NCBI GenBank assembly: GCA_913019905.1
Contig: CAJVZD010000022.1
Location: 20,044 to 84,043, forward strand
Origin: an uncultured Cellvibrionales bacterium
GTDB lineage: Bacteria > Pseudomonadota > Gammaproteobacteria > Pseudomonadales > Dasaniaceae
DNA length: 64,000 nt
Direction: 5' to 3'
The notes below the pieces were generated by a model. That model did no database searches. It was not told the DNA's origin and saw nothing but the letters and a program-made list of their open reading frames with translations. Shown piece by piece: positions 36,408 through 45,249 of the stretch (positions are counted from its first letter, which is position 1; every line of letters begins with the position of its first letter). The position numbers were made by a program, and so were the translations under genes.

Positions 36408-37329
36408 GGCTACATTCTTTAGCTAACATGTCCATATAGAGACTCTGCAGTTTTTTGACCATTGGCCCTCGTTGTCCTGAGCCAATCTGACGACCATCAA
36501 TAGTTCTCACCGGAACCAAACCGGCAAAAGTACCCGTCACGAATGCTTCGTCGGCACTGTAAACCTCAGAGAGGGAAAAGTTAGTTTGTGCTGAAACAAT
36601 GCCCTGCTGCCGACAAACTTCCAATACCGCACCACGAGTGACACCATCGATACAAAATTGCCCCGTCGACGTTATGACTTGTTCGTCCTTAACGATAAAG
36701 AAGTGAGTGCTATTACACGTCGCAACAAAGCCGTGCGGATCTAACATCAACGCTTCGTCTGCACCGGCTTTCGTAGCTTGAATACAAGCGACAATGCAGT
36801 TGATTTTCGAGTGACTGTTCAATTTGGGATCTTGCACGTCGGGATAACCCCGTCTCACGTGAACGGTAAAGAGCTCAATACCCTTTTCAACGGTTTCGGG
36901 TAAAACCTCTTTGTACTCTGGGATAATGACGATGGTTGGTGGCGTAATCGTCACCCTCGGATCTTGATAGGGTGTTGATTTAGTCCCTCGACTAACCATC
37001 AAACGCAAATGCACGCCCTCATGCATGTCATTCGCGTCCAGGGTTTGATGAATGCGGTCGACCAATTCCTTTTGGCTAATGCCCAAGTCAAAATCCAAAG
37101 CCTTCGCTCCGGCACTAAGCCGGTTGAGGTGCGTCTGCAGAAACGCCACCTTACCCTTGTGCACGCGAAGCCCTTCCCATACGCCGTCACCCAACATGAA
37201 GGCGGAATCAAAGACCGATACTTTGGCTTCTTCTCGGGGGAACAACTCACCATTGATATTGATCAGTATAGAATTATTGCGGTCATCTCCGGCATAGGTA
37301 TGCGTGGATGTTTTATTTGAGGCTGACAT
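36400..37329 (-). CDS. Class IV aminotransferase (branched-chain or D-amino-acid type)
   Basis: A 309-residue PLP aminotransferase of fold type IV. Features are VFDSAFMLGDGVWEGLRVHKGKVAFLQTHLNRL, RLMVSRG, LNSHSKINCI with the PLP lysine at about residue 175, and ADEALMLDPHGFVATCNSTHFFIV, the phosphate-cup region. FAGLVPVRTIDGRQIG is also typical. Whether it acts on branched-chain, D-amino acids or aminodeoxychorismate cannot be settled. The stop codon overlaps the start of the sulfotransferase-like gene. A potential AGGAG lies rather far (13 bases) from the ATG. Confidence 0.85.
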   Translation of the reverse strand: MSASNKTSTHTYAGDDRNNSILININGELFPREEAKVSVFDSAFMLGDGVWEGLRVHKGKVAFLQTHLNRLSAGAKALDFDLGISQKELVDRIHQTLDANDMHEGVHLRLMVSRGTKSTPYQDPRVTITPPTIVIIPEYKEVLPETVEKGIELFTVHVRRGYPDVQDPKLNSHSKINCIVACIQATKAGADEALMLDPHGFVATCNSTHFFIVKDEQVITSTGQFCIDGVTRGAVLEVCRQQGIVSAQTNFSLSEVYSADEAFVTGTFAGLVPVRTIDGRQIGSGQRGPMVKKLQSLYMDMLAKECSHE

Positions 37330-37476
37330 AGTGATTAGAGAGCTCCTAAAATCGCGCGTATTTTAAAGTGATCTTTATGTTAACAGGAAGTGCCACTTTC
37401 GGTTAAGCTATCCGCATAATAAGTAATCAGCACTATGAGCAATCAGAATAATATACCATCATAAACTGGAGTTTTT

Positions 37477-38802
37477 ATGCGCACCGCGATCACACTATCA
37501 ACGGCCTTTGTCTTAGTTTTCTGTAGCACAACATCATTTTCAGACAGTGACCTCTCTAAACATATCGATAGGGAATACAGCTCATATTTAAAACCACTAT
37601 TTATTCATTTCCACGAAAACCCCGAACTGAGTCTTGTTGAAAATAAAACAGCAGCACGGATGGCTAAAGAACTCACAGCCGCTGGCTTCGAAGTGACAAC
37701 AGGTGTTGGTGGCACGGGCGTCGTCGCTATACTAAAAAATGGGAAAGGGCCGTTAGTCAGTATGCGCGCCGATATGGATGGTTTACCGGTGAAAGAAAAA
37801 ACAGGCTTAGCTTATGCCTCTCAAGCGAGACAAACAGACCCGATTACAGGCAACGAAGTTCCCGTTATGCATGCCTGTGGACACGACGTGCATATCACCA
37901 GCTTAGTCGGAACCGCGCGCTATATGCAGTCCCACCAAGATGCTTGGTCTGGTACCTTGATGTTAATTGTGCAGCCAGCTGAAGAGCGAGTCATTGGCGC
38001 CAAAATGATGATGGAAGACAACCTTTATCAACGCTTCGGCACTCCCGACTATGGTTTAGCGTTTCACGTCAGCTCTGAAATTGAAGCAGGTAAAATTGGC
38101 GTTACCGATGGCAGCCCTTATGCTGGAGCGGATACGGTGGACATTGTCATTCACGGCGTGGGTGCTCATGGTGCCAGCCCCCATGCAGGCAAAGATCCAA
38201 TAGTCCTCGGCTCACAAATCGTCATGGCTCTGCAAACGCTGGTTGCCCGCGAACTCCCTCCCCGGGATCCAGGCGTCGTAACCGTCGGCTCTTTTCACTC
38301 GGGCACTAAACACAACATCATTTCCGATCGAGCGGTACTTCAATTGACCGTGCGCAATACCAGCCTGGAGACTCGCAAAACCTTATTGGATGGTATTAAA
38401 CGAATCGCCGAGAACATGGGTCGGGTAGCAGGCTTGTCGGAAGATAAATTACCGGAAGTCACTGTTTTAAACGAGAGCGTCCCTCCTACCATCAATGATG
38501 CCAAAATGGCACAACGATTGCGCGCAGTATGGGTCGACAAAATGGGTAAAAAGATACTATCGGAAAAACCGAATAAAGGTATGGGGGCAGAAGACTATCC
38601 GTTTTTTACAACGACCCCGTATATTCCGAGTGTCTATTTTGCGATCGGCGGTACACCTAAGAAAGATTTTGAAATCGCCGCAAAAGGTGGCACTCCTGTA
38701 CCCAGTCACCATAGCCCATTATTCAAAATTACTCCGAAGCCGGCGGTTACTAACGGTGTCGAGGCCACGGTTTTAGCGCTGATGGAATTGATGGGGAAGT
38801 AG
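37477..38802 (+). CDS. Secreted M20-family amidohydrolase/carboxypeptidase
   Basis: A 441-residue zinc hydrolase of the M20D (IAA-amino-acid hydrolase/hippurate hydrolase) type. A signal peptide (to about residue 22) suggests periplasmic location. Metal-binding motifs are RADMDGLPVKEKTG, HACGHDVH (132-139), QPAEERVIGAKMM, and a late HHSP histidine near the C-terminus; the GAHGASPHAGKDPI segment is the dimerisation-domain signature. It would cleave N-acyl or N-aminoacyl amide bonds. GGAG lies five bases before the ATG. It is monocistronic, with a strong terminator at 38833. Confidence 0.9.
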   Translation: MRTAITLSTAFVLVFCSTTSFSDSDLSKHIDREYSSYLKPLFIHFHENPELSLVENKTAARMAKELTAAGFEVTTGVGGTGVVAILKNGKGPLVSMRADMDGLPVKEKTGLAYASQARQTDPITGNEVPVMHACGHDVHITSLVGTARYMQSHQDAWSGTLMLIVQPAEERVIGAKMMMEDNLYQRFGTPDYGLAFHVSSEIEAGKIGVTDGSPYAGADTVDIVIHGVGAHGASPHAGKDPIVLGSQIVMALQTLVARELPPRDPGVVTVGSFHSGTKHNIISDRAVLQLTVRNTSLETRKTLLDGIKRIAENMGRVAGLSEDKLPEVTVLNESVPPTINDAKMAQRLRAVWVDKMGKKILSEKPNKGMGAEDYPFFTTTPYIPSVYFAIGGTPKKDFEIAAKGGTPVPSHHSPLFKITPKPAVTNGVEATVLALMELMGK

Positions 38803-38832
38803 GAAGCTTATCGGGACCTGAAGTCAGGCGAG

Positions 38833-38860
38833 AGTCACCGCTAGTGGCGGTGGCTTTTTC
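38833..38860 (+). terminator. Rho-independent terminator after the M20 gene
   Basis: AGTCACCGC and GCGGTGGCT form a nine-pair stem (one G-T pair) with a five-base loop, followed by a T-run. It begins about 30 bases after the M20 stop codon. Confidence 0.85.
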
Positions 38861-38992
38861 TCAAGATGTTTTGAATCAACGCTTATTTACCTGTCAATCT
38901 GGTCAGCATTCTAGTAATACCACCTCTTTACCGATGCTTACTATTTTTGATATTTTGAACCAATGACACCATTCGACTTCTCCAGCGCTCAA

Positions 38993-39541
38993 CTACACTC
39001 GTTTACTTTTCCAGAACTTCATCATCTTTTGCGTAACATCATCTTTAACGACCAGCCAATGATAAATGGCCGCCAGTACGTGGACAAGTATGAGTGCGAT
39101 AACGGCGTTGGTTGCAAATTCATGGAAACCACGAATAAACGTAAATGTTTCTTTGTCAATTTGGCCTAAAGTAATCTCAAATTGCCCAAACAGCGCCACT
39201 GGGTCAGTTGCATTCATTGCCGTGAATAGCCCACTCAGAATCAGGAAACCAATAAAAAAGTACAGCAATCCATGACCCAACTTAGCGGCTATAATTTGCC
39301 ATCCCTGCATCGACACAGGCAGCGCGGGCGCGCCATTTTTATAGCGTAAATAAAGACGCAGTAAAAAAAGCGAGGCCACAATAGTGCCGAGAGATCCGTG
39401 GTCGCCGCGCGATTCAAGCCTATCTGCCTGCTCCATCACATTGCCAAATTTTTGTGCAACGAAAAGGTCAAGCGTAATCAAAATCGCCATAAGCCAATGG
39501 ACAATTTTCTGGGCGATAGAATAATCCAGGGGTTGAGACAT
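38993..39541 (-). CDS. Cytochrome b561-family protein
   Basis: A 182-residue di-haem membrane protein with four TM helices. Candidate haem histidines are in IAQKIVHWLMAILIT (helix 1), RGDHGSLGT, KLGHGLLYFFIGFLIL and the C-terminal FIRGFHEFATNAVIALILVHVLAAIYHWLV. This is the bacterial CybB pattern (electron transfer from quinol to superoxide or periplasmic acceptors). ATG at 39541 (MSQPLDYS) fits family starts; the in-frame start at 39592 would add 17 residues. Confidence 0.88.
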   Translation of the reverse strand: MSQPLDYSIAQKIVHWLMAILITLDLFVAQKFGNVMEQADRLESRGDHGSLGTIVASLFLLRLYLRYKNGAPALPVSMQGWQIIAAKLGHGLLYFFIGFLILSGLFTAMNATDPVALFGQFEITLGQIDKETFTFIRGFHEFATNAVIALILVHVLAAIYHWLVVKDDVTQKMMKFWKSKRV

Positions 39542-39976
39542 GCTAGGTATTTCCAGTCGTGGTTTGGTCTTCTCATCATAAGCTACAGACAAATTTAATG
39601 ACAGAATTCAGTAGAATTAAGGCGACTTCTACATCTAGCGCGCGGTACTGAAATCCAATAAGCAACAGCACGGTTTCTAATTATCGATGGCGCTTTGCTC
39701 TCACTAGAGCCATGCGATAAGACGGCTTGGCAACTGGAAATGTTAAGACTACTGAAACTCAATCTTCTACTGAGATTCCGGGCTTCGAATCACGGGTGCC
39801 AAACTATGGTGACAGGTAGATCGACTTACTCATTGATGGTCAGGAAATTAGTGTTATTGTTATAGAATACCGAAGATTGACAATCGCGACTACTCTACTC
39901 TTTTATAAACATTTATTTGGGACTATGTTGGCAGGAGTGGCTCGCGTTTCTTCTGCCTGTTTTCAACGAGGTTATC
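39542..39976. other. Intergenic region, nothing evident
   Basis: About 435 bases between divergent genes; it must hold both promoters. I see no repeats or riboswitch. Confidence 0.35.
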
Positions 39977-41170
39977 ATGCGCATATTCAATCTCTTCATC
40001 AGTATTGCACTCTTATACGCCTACCCGACGATTGCCGATGATGCTTACAATAATGACACTTTGAAAGTGAAGAAGATGTTTGCCGATATTGAAGTCAAAG
40101 CCCTGGCCGAAAAATTTGAAGGCCTGCGCACCTCCAAAGGATTCCAAAAGGGTTTGTTTACAATAAAATCAACAGGTGTTACCACTGCCCCTATCATCGA
40201 CGCAGCGGCAACTTATCTAGCCTCACTCAATATGCCAGAGAAAATTCGGTCGCAGTTTGCTGTCGACGATCCCGAATGGCGACGCTGGTTTAATGTGGAT
40301 AACGGAATTTATGTTCGGCAAGGATTAAGTCTGAAAGAAATGACCGACCAACAACGTCGCGCTGCGATGGGAATATTAGAGACCTCTCTTAGCGCAAAAG
40401 GCTTGTCTCTCAGCCTCGATATTATGAAAACAGACAAAACCTTGTCTGAGATTAATAACAATGCACCCCACCTTGATGAAGCACTCTATTTTTTTACGAT
40501 TATGGGAACTCCGAGTAAAACTGAACCATGGGGTTGGCAAATTGACGGCCATCATTTGGTGATAAATTATTTTGTTCTGGGCGACCAGATCATCATGACA
40601 CCTACCTTTCTGGGTGCTGAGCCTGCAGTGACAACAAGCGGAAAATATTCCGGAAATAAGGTATTGCAGCAGGAACAAAATTTAGGACTGCAATTTATGC
40701 AGTCATTGTCGAAAGAGCAACAAATACGCGCGACACTGGATAAGGAAAAACGAAAAGATAATATGCTCGCAGCCGCCCATAAAGATAATTTGGTGTTGGA
40801 TTACAAAGGGTTAAAAGCGAGTCGTCTAGACCCAAAGCAAAAAACTATGTTACTTCAGCTTACTGGTCTATTTGTTAACAATATGAAAGAAGAACATGCC
40901 AAAATTCGCATGCAGGAAGTTAGAGAACATTTAGATCAAACGTGGTTTTCGTGGACCGGCGCAAGCAACGATGACAGCATTTTTTATTACCGTATACACA
41001 GCCCTGTTATCTTAATAGAATTTGACCATCAACGCCCCATTGGCACTCGATCTCTGAACGATCCCAGCCGTCCGACCCGCGATCATATTCACGTGATTGT
41101 CCGGACACCCAATGGCAACGATTATGGCAAAGATTTATTGAGACAGCATTTGAAACAGCATCCGCATTAG
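39977..41170 (+). CDS. Secreted DUF3500 protein
   Basis: A 397-residue protein with a signal peptide (MRIFNLFISIALLYAYPTIA). The DUF3500 pattern is clear: FTIMGTPSKTEPWGWQIDGHHLVINYFVLGDQIIMTPTFLGAEP, then a WFSWTGASNDDSIFYYRIHSPVILIEFDHQ segment with conserved His/Asp residues and HIHVIVRTPNGNDYGKDLL at the end. The biochemical role of the family is not established to my knowledge. The ATG at 39977 has GAGG upstream; an upstream in-frame start at 39917 lacks one. A near-perfect hairpin (CCACAGG..CCTGTAGTGG) follows about 20 bases after the stop. Confidence 0.85.
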   Translation: MRIFNLFISIALLYAYPTIADDAYNNDTLKVKKMFADIEVKALAEKFEGLRTSKGFQKGLFTIKSTGVTTAPIIDAAATYLASLNMPEKIRSQFAVDDPEWRRWFNVDNGIYVRQGLSLKEMTDQQRRAAMGILETSLSAKGLSLSLDIMKTDKTLSEINNNAPHLDEALYFFTIMGTPSKTEPWGWQIDGHHLVINYFVLGDQIIMTPTFLGAEPAVTTSGKYSGNKVLQQEQNLGLQFMQSLSKEQQIRATLDKEKRKDNMLAAAHKDNLVLDYKGLKASRLDPKQKTMLLQLTGLFVNNMKEEHAKIRMQEVREHLDQTWFSWTGASNDDSIFYYRIHSPVILIEFDHQRPIGTRSLNDPSRPTRDHIHVIVRTPNGNDYGKDLLRQHLKQHPH

Positions 41171-41320
41171 CAGCTACTTGCAAAAATCGACCACAGGTAC
41201 GCCTGTAGTGGCTGAAACAATCCCCGCGTGATCGACAAATGTCGCTAGCTCGCAACAGGCGGTGCGGGAAAGATATAGAGTACCACGGGTCGACACAGTG
41301 TGTCGGATCCCGCGCCAGCG

Positions 41321-42478
41321 TTAACTTGCATCTCTGATCATATTCTTGGCGATGACAGTTTGTTGTACTTGTGTGGTGCCCTCGTAGATGCGAAACAAAC
41401 GTACATCGCGATAAAACCGCTCGATGCCATACTCTTCAAGATAACCCGCGCCACCATAAATTTGCACGGCCCGATCGGCGACTCGGCCAACCATTTCCGA
41501 GGCATACATTTTACAACAAGATGCCTGGGTGGTAATTTTCTCACCGGCATCGCGCTTTTTCGCCGCATCCAATACCATACACTTACTGGCATAGGCCTCG
41601 GTTTTACTATCCGCCAACATAGCTTGAATAAGCTGAAAACTGGAGATAGGTTGGCCGAATTGTTTACGTTCCATTGCGTAATTCAGACTATCTTCAATCA
41701 AACGTTCGGCGGTACCGGTGCACAGCGCTGATATATGCAAACGGCCACGGTCTAAGGTTTTCATCGATGTGGAGAACCCTTTGTTAAGCATGCTTTCTCC
41801 ACCTAAAATGGCGCTGGCAGGCACCCGGCAATCTTCGAAAATAACATCGCAGATGTGGGCGCCTTGTTGGCCCATCTTTTTGTCGGCTCTGCCCAGACTA
41901 ATACCTGGCAAGTTGGCATCGACCAGAAAAGCCGTGACGCCACGGGCACCTTTTTGGTCTGCATCGGTGCGGGCAAATACCGTTAACAGTGAAGCGCGCG
42001 CTGCATTGGTGATAAACCGCTTGGTGCCATTGAGCACAAAGTCATCGCCGTCGCGGCGCGCCGATGTTTTTAGCGAACCGGCGTCAGAACCCGCTTCGGG
42101 TTCGGTTAGGCAAAACGAGCCAATAATCTCACCGGTCGCCATACCCGGTAGGTACTTTTCCTTTTGCTCCTCGGTTCCATCCATAACCAAACCTTGCGAA
42201 CCAATACCGACGTTGGTTCCGAAGCTCGAACGAAATGCCGGTGAGGTGGTGCCCATGGCCATAATAACGTGGGCTTCTTCTTCACAATTTAAGCCCATAC
42301 CGCCGTATTCTTCAGGAATGGTCAGGCCGAACAAACCCATATCTTTCATTTCCTGTACGATTTCGTCAGGTATTTTGTCGTCTTCGGCGACTTGGCCTTC
42401 GATTGGTTTCAAACGCTCATTGACATAACGTTGAACGGTGCTAACAAATTGATCGAGGGTTTCCTGGTCTAAAGCCAT
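41321..42478 (-). CDS. Acyl-CoA dehydrogenase
   Basis: A 385-residue short/medium-chain-type acyl-CoA dehydrogenase. Motifs include FGLTIPEEYGGMGL, GSFCLTEPEAGSDAGSL, FVLNGTKRFITNA and YGGAGYLEEYGIERFYRDVRLFRIYEGTTQ, with the usual catalytic glutamate at about residue 366 in RIYEGTT. It is a complete enzyme feeding electrons to ETF. It lies 246 bases downstream of two further acyl-CoA dehydrogenase genes in the same direction, with a perfect hairpin between. Confidence 0.92.
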   Translation of the reverse strand: MALDQETLDQFVSTVQRYVNERLKPIEGQVAEDDKIPDEIVQEMKDMGLFGLTIPEEYGGMGLNCEEEAHVIMAMGTTSPAFRSSFGTNVGIGSQGLVMDGTEEQKEKYLPGMATGEIIGSFCLTEPEAGSDAGSLKTSARRDGDDFVLNGTKRFITNAARASLLTVFARTDADQKGARGVTAFLVDANLPGISLGRADKKMGQQGAHICDVIFEDCRVPASAILGGESMLNKGFSTSMKTLDRGRLHISALCTGTAERLIEDSLNYAMERKQFGQPISSFQLIQAMLADSKTEAYASKCMVLDAAKKRDAGEKITTQASCCKMYASEMVGRVADRAVQIYGGAGYLEEYGIERFYRDVRLFRIYEGTTQVQQTVIAKNMIRDAS

Positions 42479-42554
42479 AGTATTCTCTTTTAGTGCTATG
42501 AATTAGTGGACGTCATTTTAGGTGGTACAAGGCAGTGTTGCCAATGGTTCGATT

Positions 42555-42585
42555 GGAAAATCGACCAGCTATTAGTCGATTTTCC
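42555..42585. promoter_or_regulatory. Perfect inverted repeat between acyl-CoA dehydrogenase genes
   Basis: GGAAAATCGAC (42555-42565) and GTCGATTTTCC (42575-42585) form a perfect 11-base inverted repeat with a nine-base spacer. It lies between the minus-strand genes at 42725 and 42478. A further pair, CCAGATxxTCGACC at about 42650 and 42680, repeats the TCGAC core. It could be an operator for the gene at 41321-42478 or an RNA hairpin; there is no T-run. Confidence 0.45.
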
Positions 42586-42724
42586 AGCGTCGGGAAGTAT
42601 AACACGGTAGCGAGACCTAGCCAGACCGTGGACTGATCATACAGCGCAACCAGATCGTCGACCGTTCATAGCGGACGGCCAGATTATCGACCATCCAAAC
42701 TGTGATCACCCCAAGCTTGTATCA

Positions 42725-43699
42725 CTACGCAGTAAGCAGCTGCCAGAGCTCATCAGGATCGGTGGCCGCCAGCTGTTTGCCTAAATAAATATTCCACTGT
42801 GCCTCATTACCCCATTCGTCGCGCCAGCTCCACAACCGACGACTGCGGTGATGTAAATCATGTTCGTAAGTAAAACCCATCGCACCTAATACTTGATGCG
42901 CTATTTCACTGCCTATGCCTGCGGCTTCTCCCGCGACAGATTTTGCCACGGCTACTGACCGAATGAAATCGACTGAGGACGTATTCAGTGCTGCTACGCG
43001 GGTCGCTTGGCGCGCTTGACTATATTGTCCGGCCAATACGGCAAGTTGTTGCTGAATCGCCTGAAACTTTGCAATGGGGCGACCAAATTGTTTACGTTCG
43101 AGGGCGTAATTCACGCTGCTGTCTAACAGAAATTCTAAAGCGCCAGACATTAACGCACTGCGACTGAGTGCCGCTAAACCACGCCACCATTGCGTATCGT
43201 GCTGGGTTGAGAGTATCACAGCAGCGTCTGAATCGATGCTGACTCGATCGGCTGCTTCACCGGCATAATTATAAGCCTCAACAAATTCATCACTGATCTT
43301 AGGTACATAACGCAGTTCTTGTTCAGACCATAACACCACACCACGACTAAAGCGGCCAAAGGGTATTGCTGCTCCCGCTCGGGCAAAGCTCAGTGGGCCA
43401 TCTGGTACATCGATACCTGCCTCGTACAGTGCCAAGCGCGCAATATAGGTATCGGCTAATGGCAGGGGAATAGAATGTTTACCCGCAAGTTCAAGCAGGC
43501 GAAAAAAATCGGACATTTCGCCGCCGACTCCACCGTATTGTTCTGGTACACCGGCCAAGAGCAATCCAGTTTGCTCAACCTCTTGCCATAAGCCATCGGC
43601 AAACTGACCCGTTTCAGCTTGATTGATCAGCTCTTTATTGCAGTGTTGAGAAAACAATTTGTCGGCGGTCTGTAAAATTAACTCTAGTGTTTCGCTCAT
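42725..43699 (-). CDS. Acyl-CoA dehydrogenase-like subunit (short, likely heteromeric partner)
   Basis: A 324-residue member, shorter than a complete acyl-CoA dehydrogenase. It keeps GVPEQYGGVGGEMSDFFRLLE and the C-terminal helical half (YALERKQFGRPIAKFQAIQQQLAV, HQVLGAMGFTYEHDLHHRSRRLWSW), but the central beta-domain is reduced and lacks the TEPxxGSD flavin segment. No Glu is visible at the usual catalytic spot. It overlaps the upstream 380-residue gene by four bases (ATGA). Such pairs form alpha2beta2 enzymes in steroid side-chain degradation in actinobacteria and proteobacteria (established for FadE-type pairs), so a heteromeric enzyme is likely. Confidence 0.85.
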   Translation of the reverse strand: MSETLELILQTADKLFSQHCNKELINQAETGQFADGLWQEVEQTGLLLAGVPEQYGGVGGEMSDFFRLLELAGKHSIPLPLADTYIARLALYEAGIDVPDGPLSFARAGAAIPFGRFSRGVVLWSEQELRYVPKISDEFVEAYNYAGEAADRVSIDSDAAVILSTQHDTQWWRGLAALSRSALMSGALEFLLDSSVNYALERKQFGRPIAKFQAIQQQLAVLAGQYSQARQATRVAALNTSSVDFIRSVAVAKSVAGEAAGIGSEIAHQVLGAMGFTYEHDLHHRSRRLWSWRDEWGNEAQWNIYLGKQLAATDPDELWQLLTA

Positions 43700-44835
43700 C
43701 TTAAGCCCAAGCCCCTTGCGATAACGCCACGTAAGATTTCACGTGTACCCCCACGCAACGTAAATGAAGGTGCATGCAAAATTGCGGATTTTAACGTTTC
43801 CTGAAACCGTTCGCTGGTATTTATAGGCGCGACCAAGCGCAACATTTCCGGCATCATCTTTTCAAAATTCGTTCCTAAATCTTTTACCACGCTGGCCTCG
43901 AGCGCGGGATTTTTCCCCTCCTCTAACATCAGTGCGACAGATATAGACATCCGGCGCAGAGCGATAATGTGAGCACTGAGCTTACCGATCACCTCAGCCT
44001 GACGATCGTCAACCTCACCGTTCAATTCGCGCAATAATTCCACCAGCACACGATAGGCACTGAGAATACGTTCCGGCCCGCTGCGTTCGAATGCCAACTC
44101 ACTCATGACCTGTTCCCAACCGTTGCCCTGTTCGCCTAGTAAACCCGAATCTGGACAATAGAAATCGGTAAAGACCACCTCGTTAAAGGTATGCTTACCG
44201 GCCAGGTTGGGAATCGACCGAATCTCAACACCGGGCGTTTTTAAATCAATTAAAAACTGACTGAATCCGGCATGACGATCGTCTCCACCGGCTTCGGTCC
44301 GCACTAAGGCAATCATGTAATCCGCATGATGGGCACCAGTGGTCCAAAGCTTCGTGCCATTAATTAGCCACCCTTGATCCGTACGTTTTGCGCTGCAACG
44401 AGCGGCAGCGAGGTCGGAACCAGAGTCCGGTTCACTCATCCCGATACAAAAACAAGCTTCGCCCTTAATGATTTGGGGCAAGATCTGTTGTTTCTGTTCC
44501 TCAGAGCCATAACGGAGCAACACGGGCCCGGACTGCCTATCGGCAATCCAGTGGAAACCCACGGGCAAACCCGCTGCAACAAGCTCTTCAGTCACTACAA
44601 AGCGCTCTAGAAAAGAGCGCCCACCGCCACCGTAGACTTTCGGCCAGGTCATGCCAATCCAACCTTTCGCACCAAGCTGTTGACTAAACCATTTGGAACT
44701 ATCGGCATCAAAATTCGAATCGGGAAGAGCGTTTATTTGCGGCTGTATGTGTGCGACAAAATCACGCACTTCCTGGCGTAAGTCCTTCGTGCTGTCGGGC
44801 AGATCTACCGCCCTAAAATCCAAGCTAGTGTTCAT
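43696..44835 (-). CDS. Acyl-CoA dehydrogenase, partner of the overlapping short subunit
   Basis: A full-length (about 379-residue) acyl-CoA dehydrogenase. Motifs are GWIGMTWPKVYGGGG, CIGMSEPDSGSDLAA, WLINGTKLWTTGAHHADYMIAL and a terminal LRGGTREILRGVIARGLGLR. The usual catalytic Glu of the IYEGT type is replaced by RGGTREI, as in heteromeric family members. It overlaps the short partner gene by four bases. Two adjacent ATG codons are possible; the second (44835) lies five bases after GAGGGCG, the first (44838) only two. Repeated GCGATAAATC motifs occupy the promoter region. Confidence 0.9.
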   Translation of the reverse strand: MNTSLDFRAVDLPDSTKDLRQEVRDFVAHIQPQINALPDSNFDADSSKWFSQQLGAKGWIGMTWPKVYGGGGRSFLERFVVTEELVAAGLPVGFHWIADRQSGPVLLRYGSEEQKQQILPQIIKGEACFCIGMSEPDSGSDLAAARCSAKRTDQGWLINGTKLWTTGAHHADYMIALVRTEAGGDDRHAGFSQFLIDLKTPGVEIRSIPNLAGKHTFNEVVFTDFYCPDSGLLGEQGNGWEQVMSELAFERSGPERILSAYRVLVELLRELNGEVDDRQAEVIGKLSAHIIALRRMSISVALMLEEGKNPALEASVVKDLGTNFEKMMPEMLRLVAPINTSERFQETLKSAILHAPSFTLRGGTREILRGVIARGLGLR

Positions 44836-44891
44836 CATCGCCCTCTAATTGTTTGTTCTTTCGTTTTTATACTAACCAGTACTGCAGCCGA

Positions 44892-44975
44892 CAGCAATGT
44901 ATCGCGATAAATCATTGCTCGGACGTAAACTGACCCAGCGATAAATCGATTCACCGGGCTTTCATCTTATCGCTG
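44892..44975. promoter_or_regulatory. Putative operator region upstream of the acyl-CoA dehydrogenase pair
   Basis: GCGATAAATC occurs directly twice (44904-44913 and 44938-44947), with TTATCGC in inverse orientation at 44967-44973. The first copy lies in the palindrome TATCGCGATA flanked by GCAATG and CATTGC; the second and third form a CAGCGATAA/TTATCGCTG inverted repeat. The region sits about 55-140 bases upstream of the start codon. A TetR-like regulator site is a reasonable guess only. Confidence 0.4.
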
Positions 44976-45055
44976 TCATTACTCTGGGTCCTAAATAGGA
45001 TGTCAGCCAAAAACGTTTCACCTGTACTCCAATATTTACCTCGAGTACTTTTTTT

Positions 45056-45092
45056 TGACAAAAAAACGCCTCCAGGAAAAGGAGGCGTGTTT
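45056..45092 (-). terminator. Rho-independent terminator of the aldehyde dehydrogenase gene
   Basis: Read on the minus strand, ACGCCTCC pairs with GGAGGCGT around a seven-base loop, followed by seven T. It belongs to the aldehyde dehydrogenase transcript but now lies about 160 bases past its stop codon, because a mobile repeat is inserted between them. Confidence 0.85.
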
Positions 45093-45116
45093 CTAATCAC
45101 TGAGTGATTCTAACTA

Positions 45117-45246
45117 GTGCCTATCCAGAAACTAATAAACACCGTCAGCGCGGCAATCTCATCCAGCATTGACGCGGCCTGTAAGAGATTGCCGCGCTTT
45201 CGCTCGCAATGACAGCTTGGAAAAACACCTATTTCTGGACGGGCAC
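45117..45246. mobile_element. Palindromic mobile repeat (MITE-like), copy 3
   Basis: A 130-base element close to copy 1: left end GTGCCTATCCAGAAAC, right end in reverse complement GTGCCCGTCCAGAAAT, and the same GCGCGGCAATCTCATCCAGC interior. It is flanked by an exact TAACTA direct repeat (45111-45116 and 45247-45252). The right-hand TAACTA contains the stop codon of the aldehyde dehydrogenase gene. Compared with copy 1 it lacks about 11 bases of the left palindrome arm. Confidence 0.8.
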
Positions 45247-45249
45247 TAA

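Noticed and set aside
41718..42428. 236-codon antisense open frame inside the acyl-CoA dehydrogenase gene.
   Set aside because: Ser/Pro-rich shadow of a well-conserved enzyme on the opposite strand.
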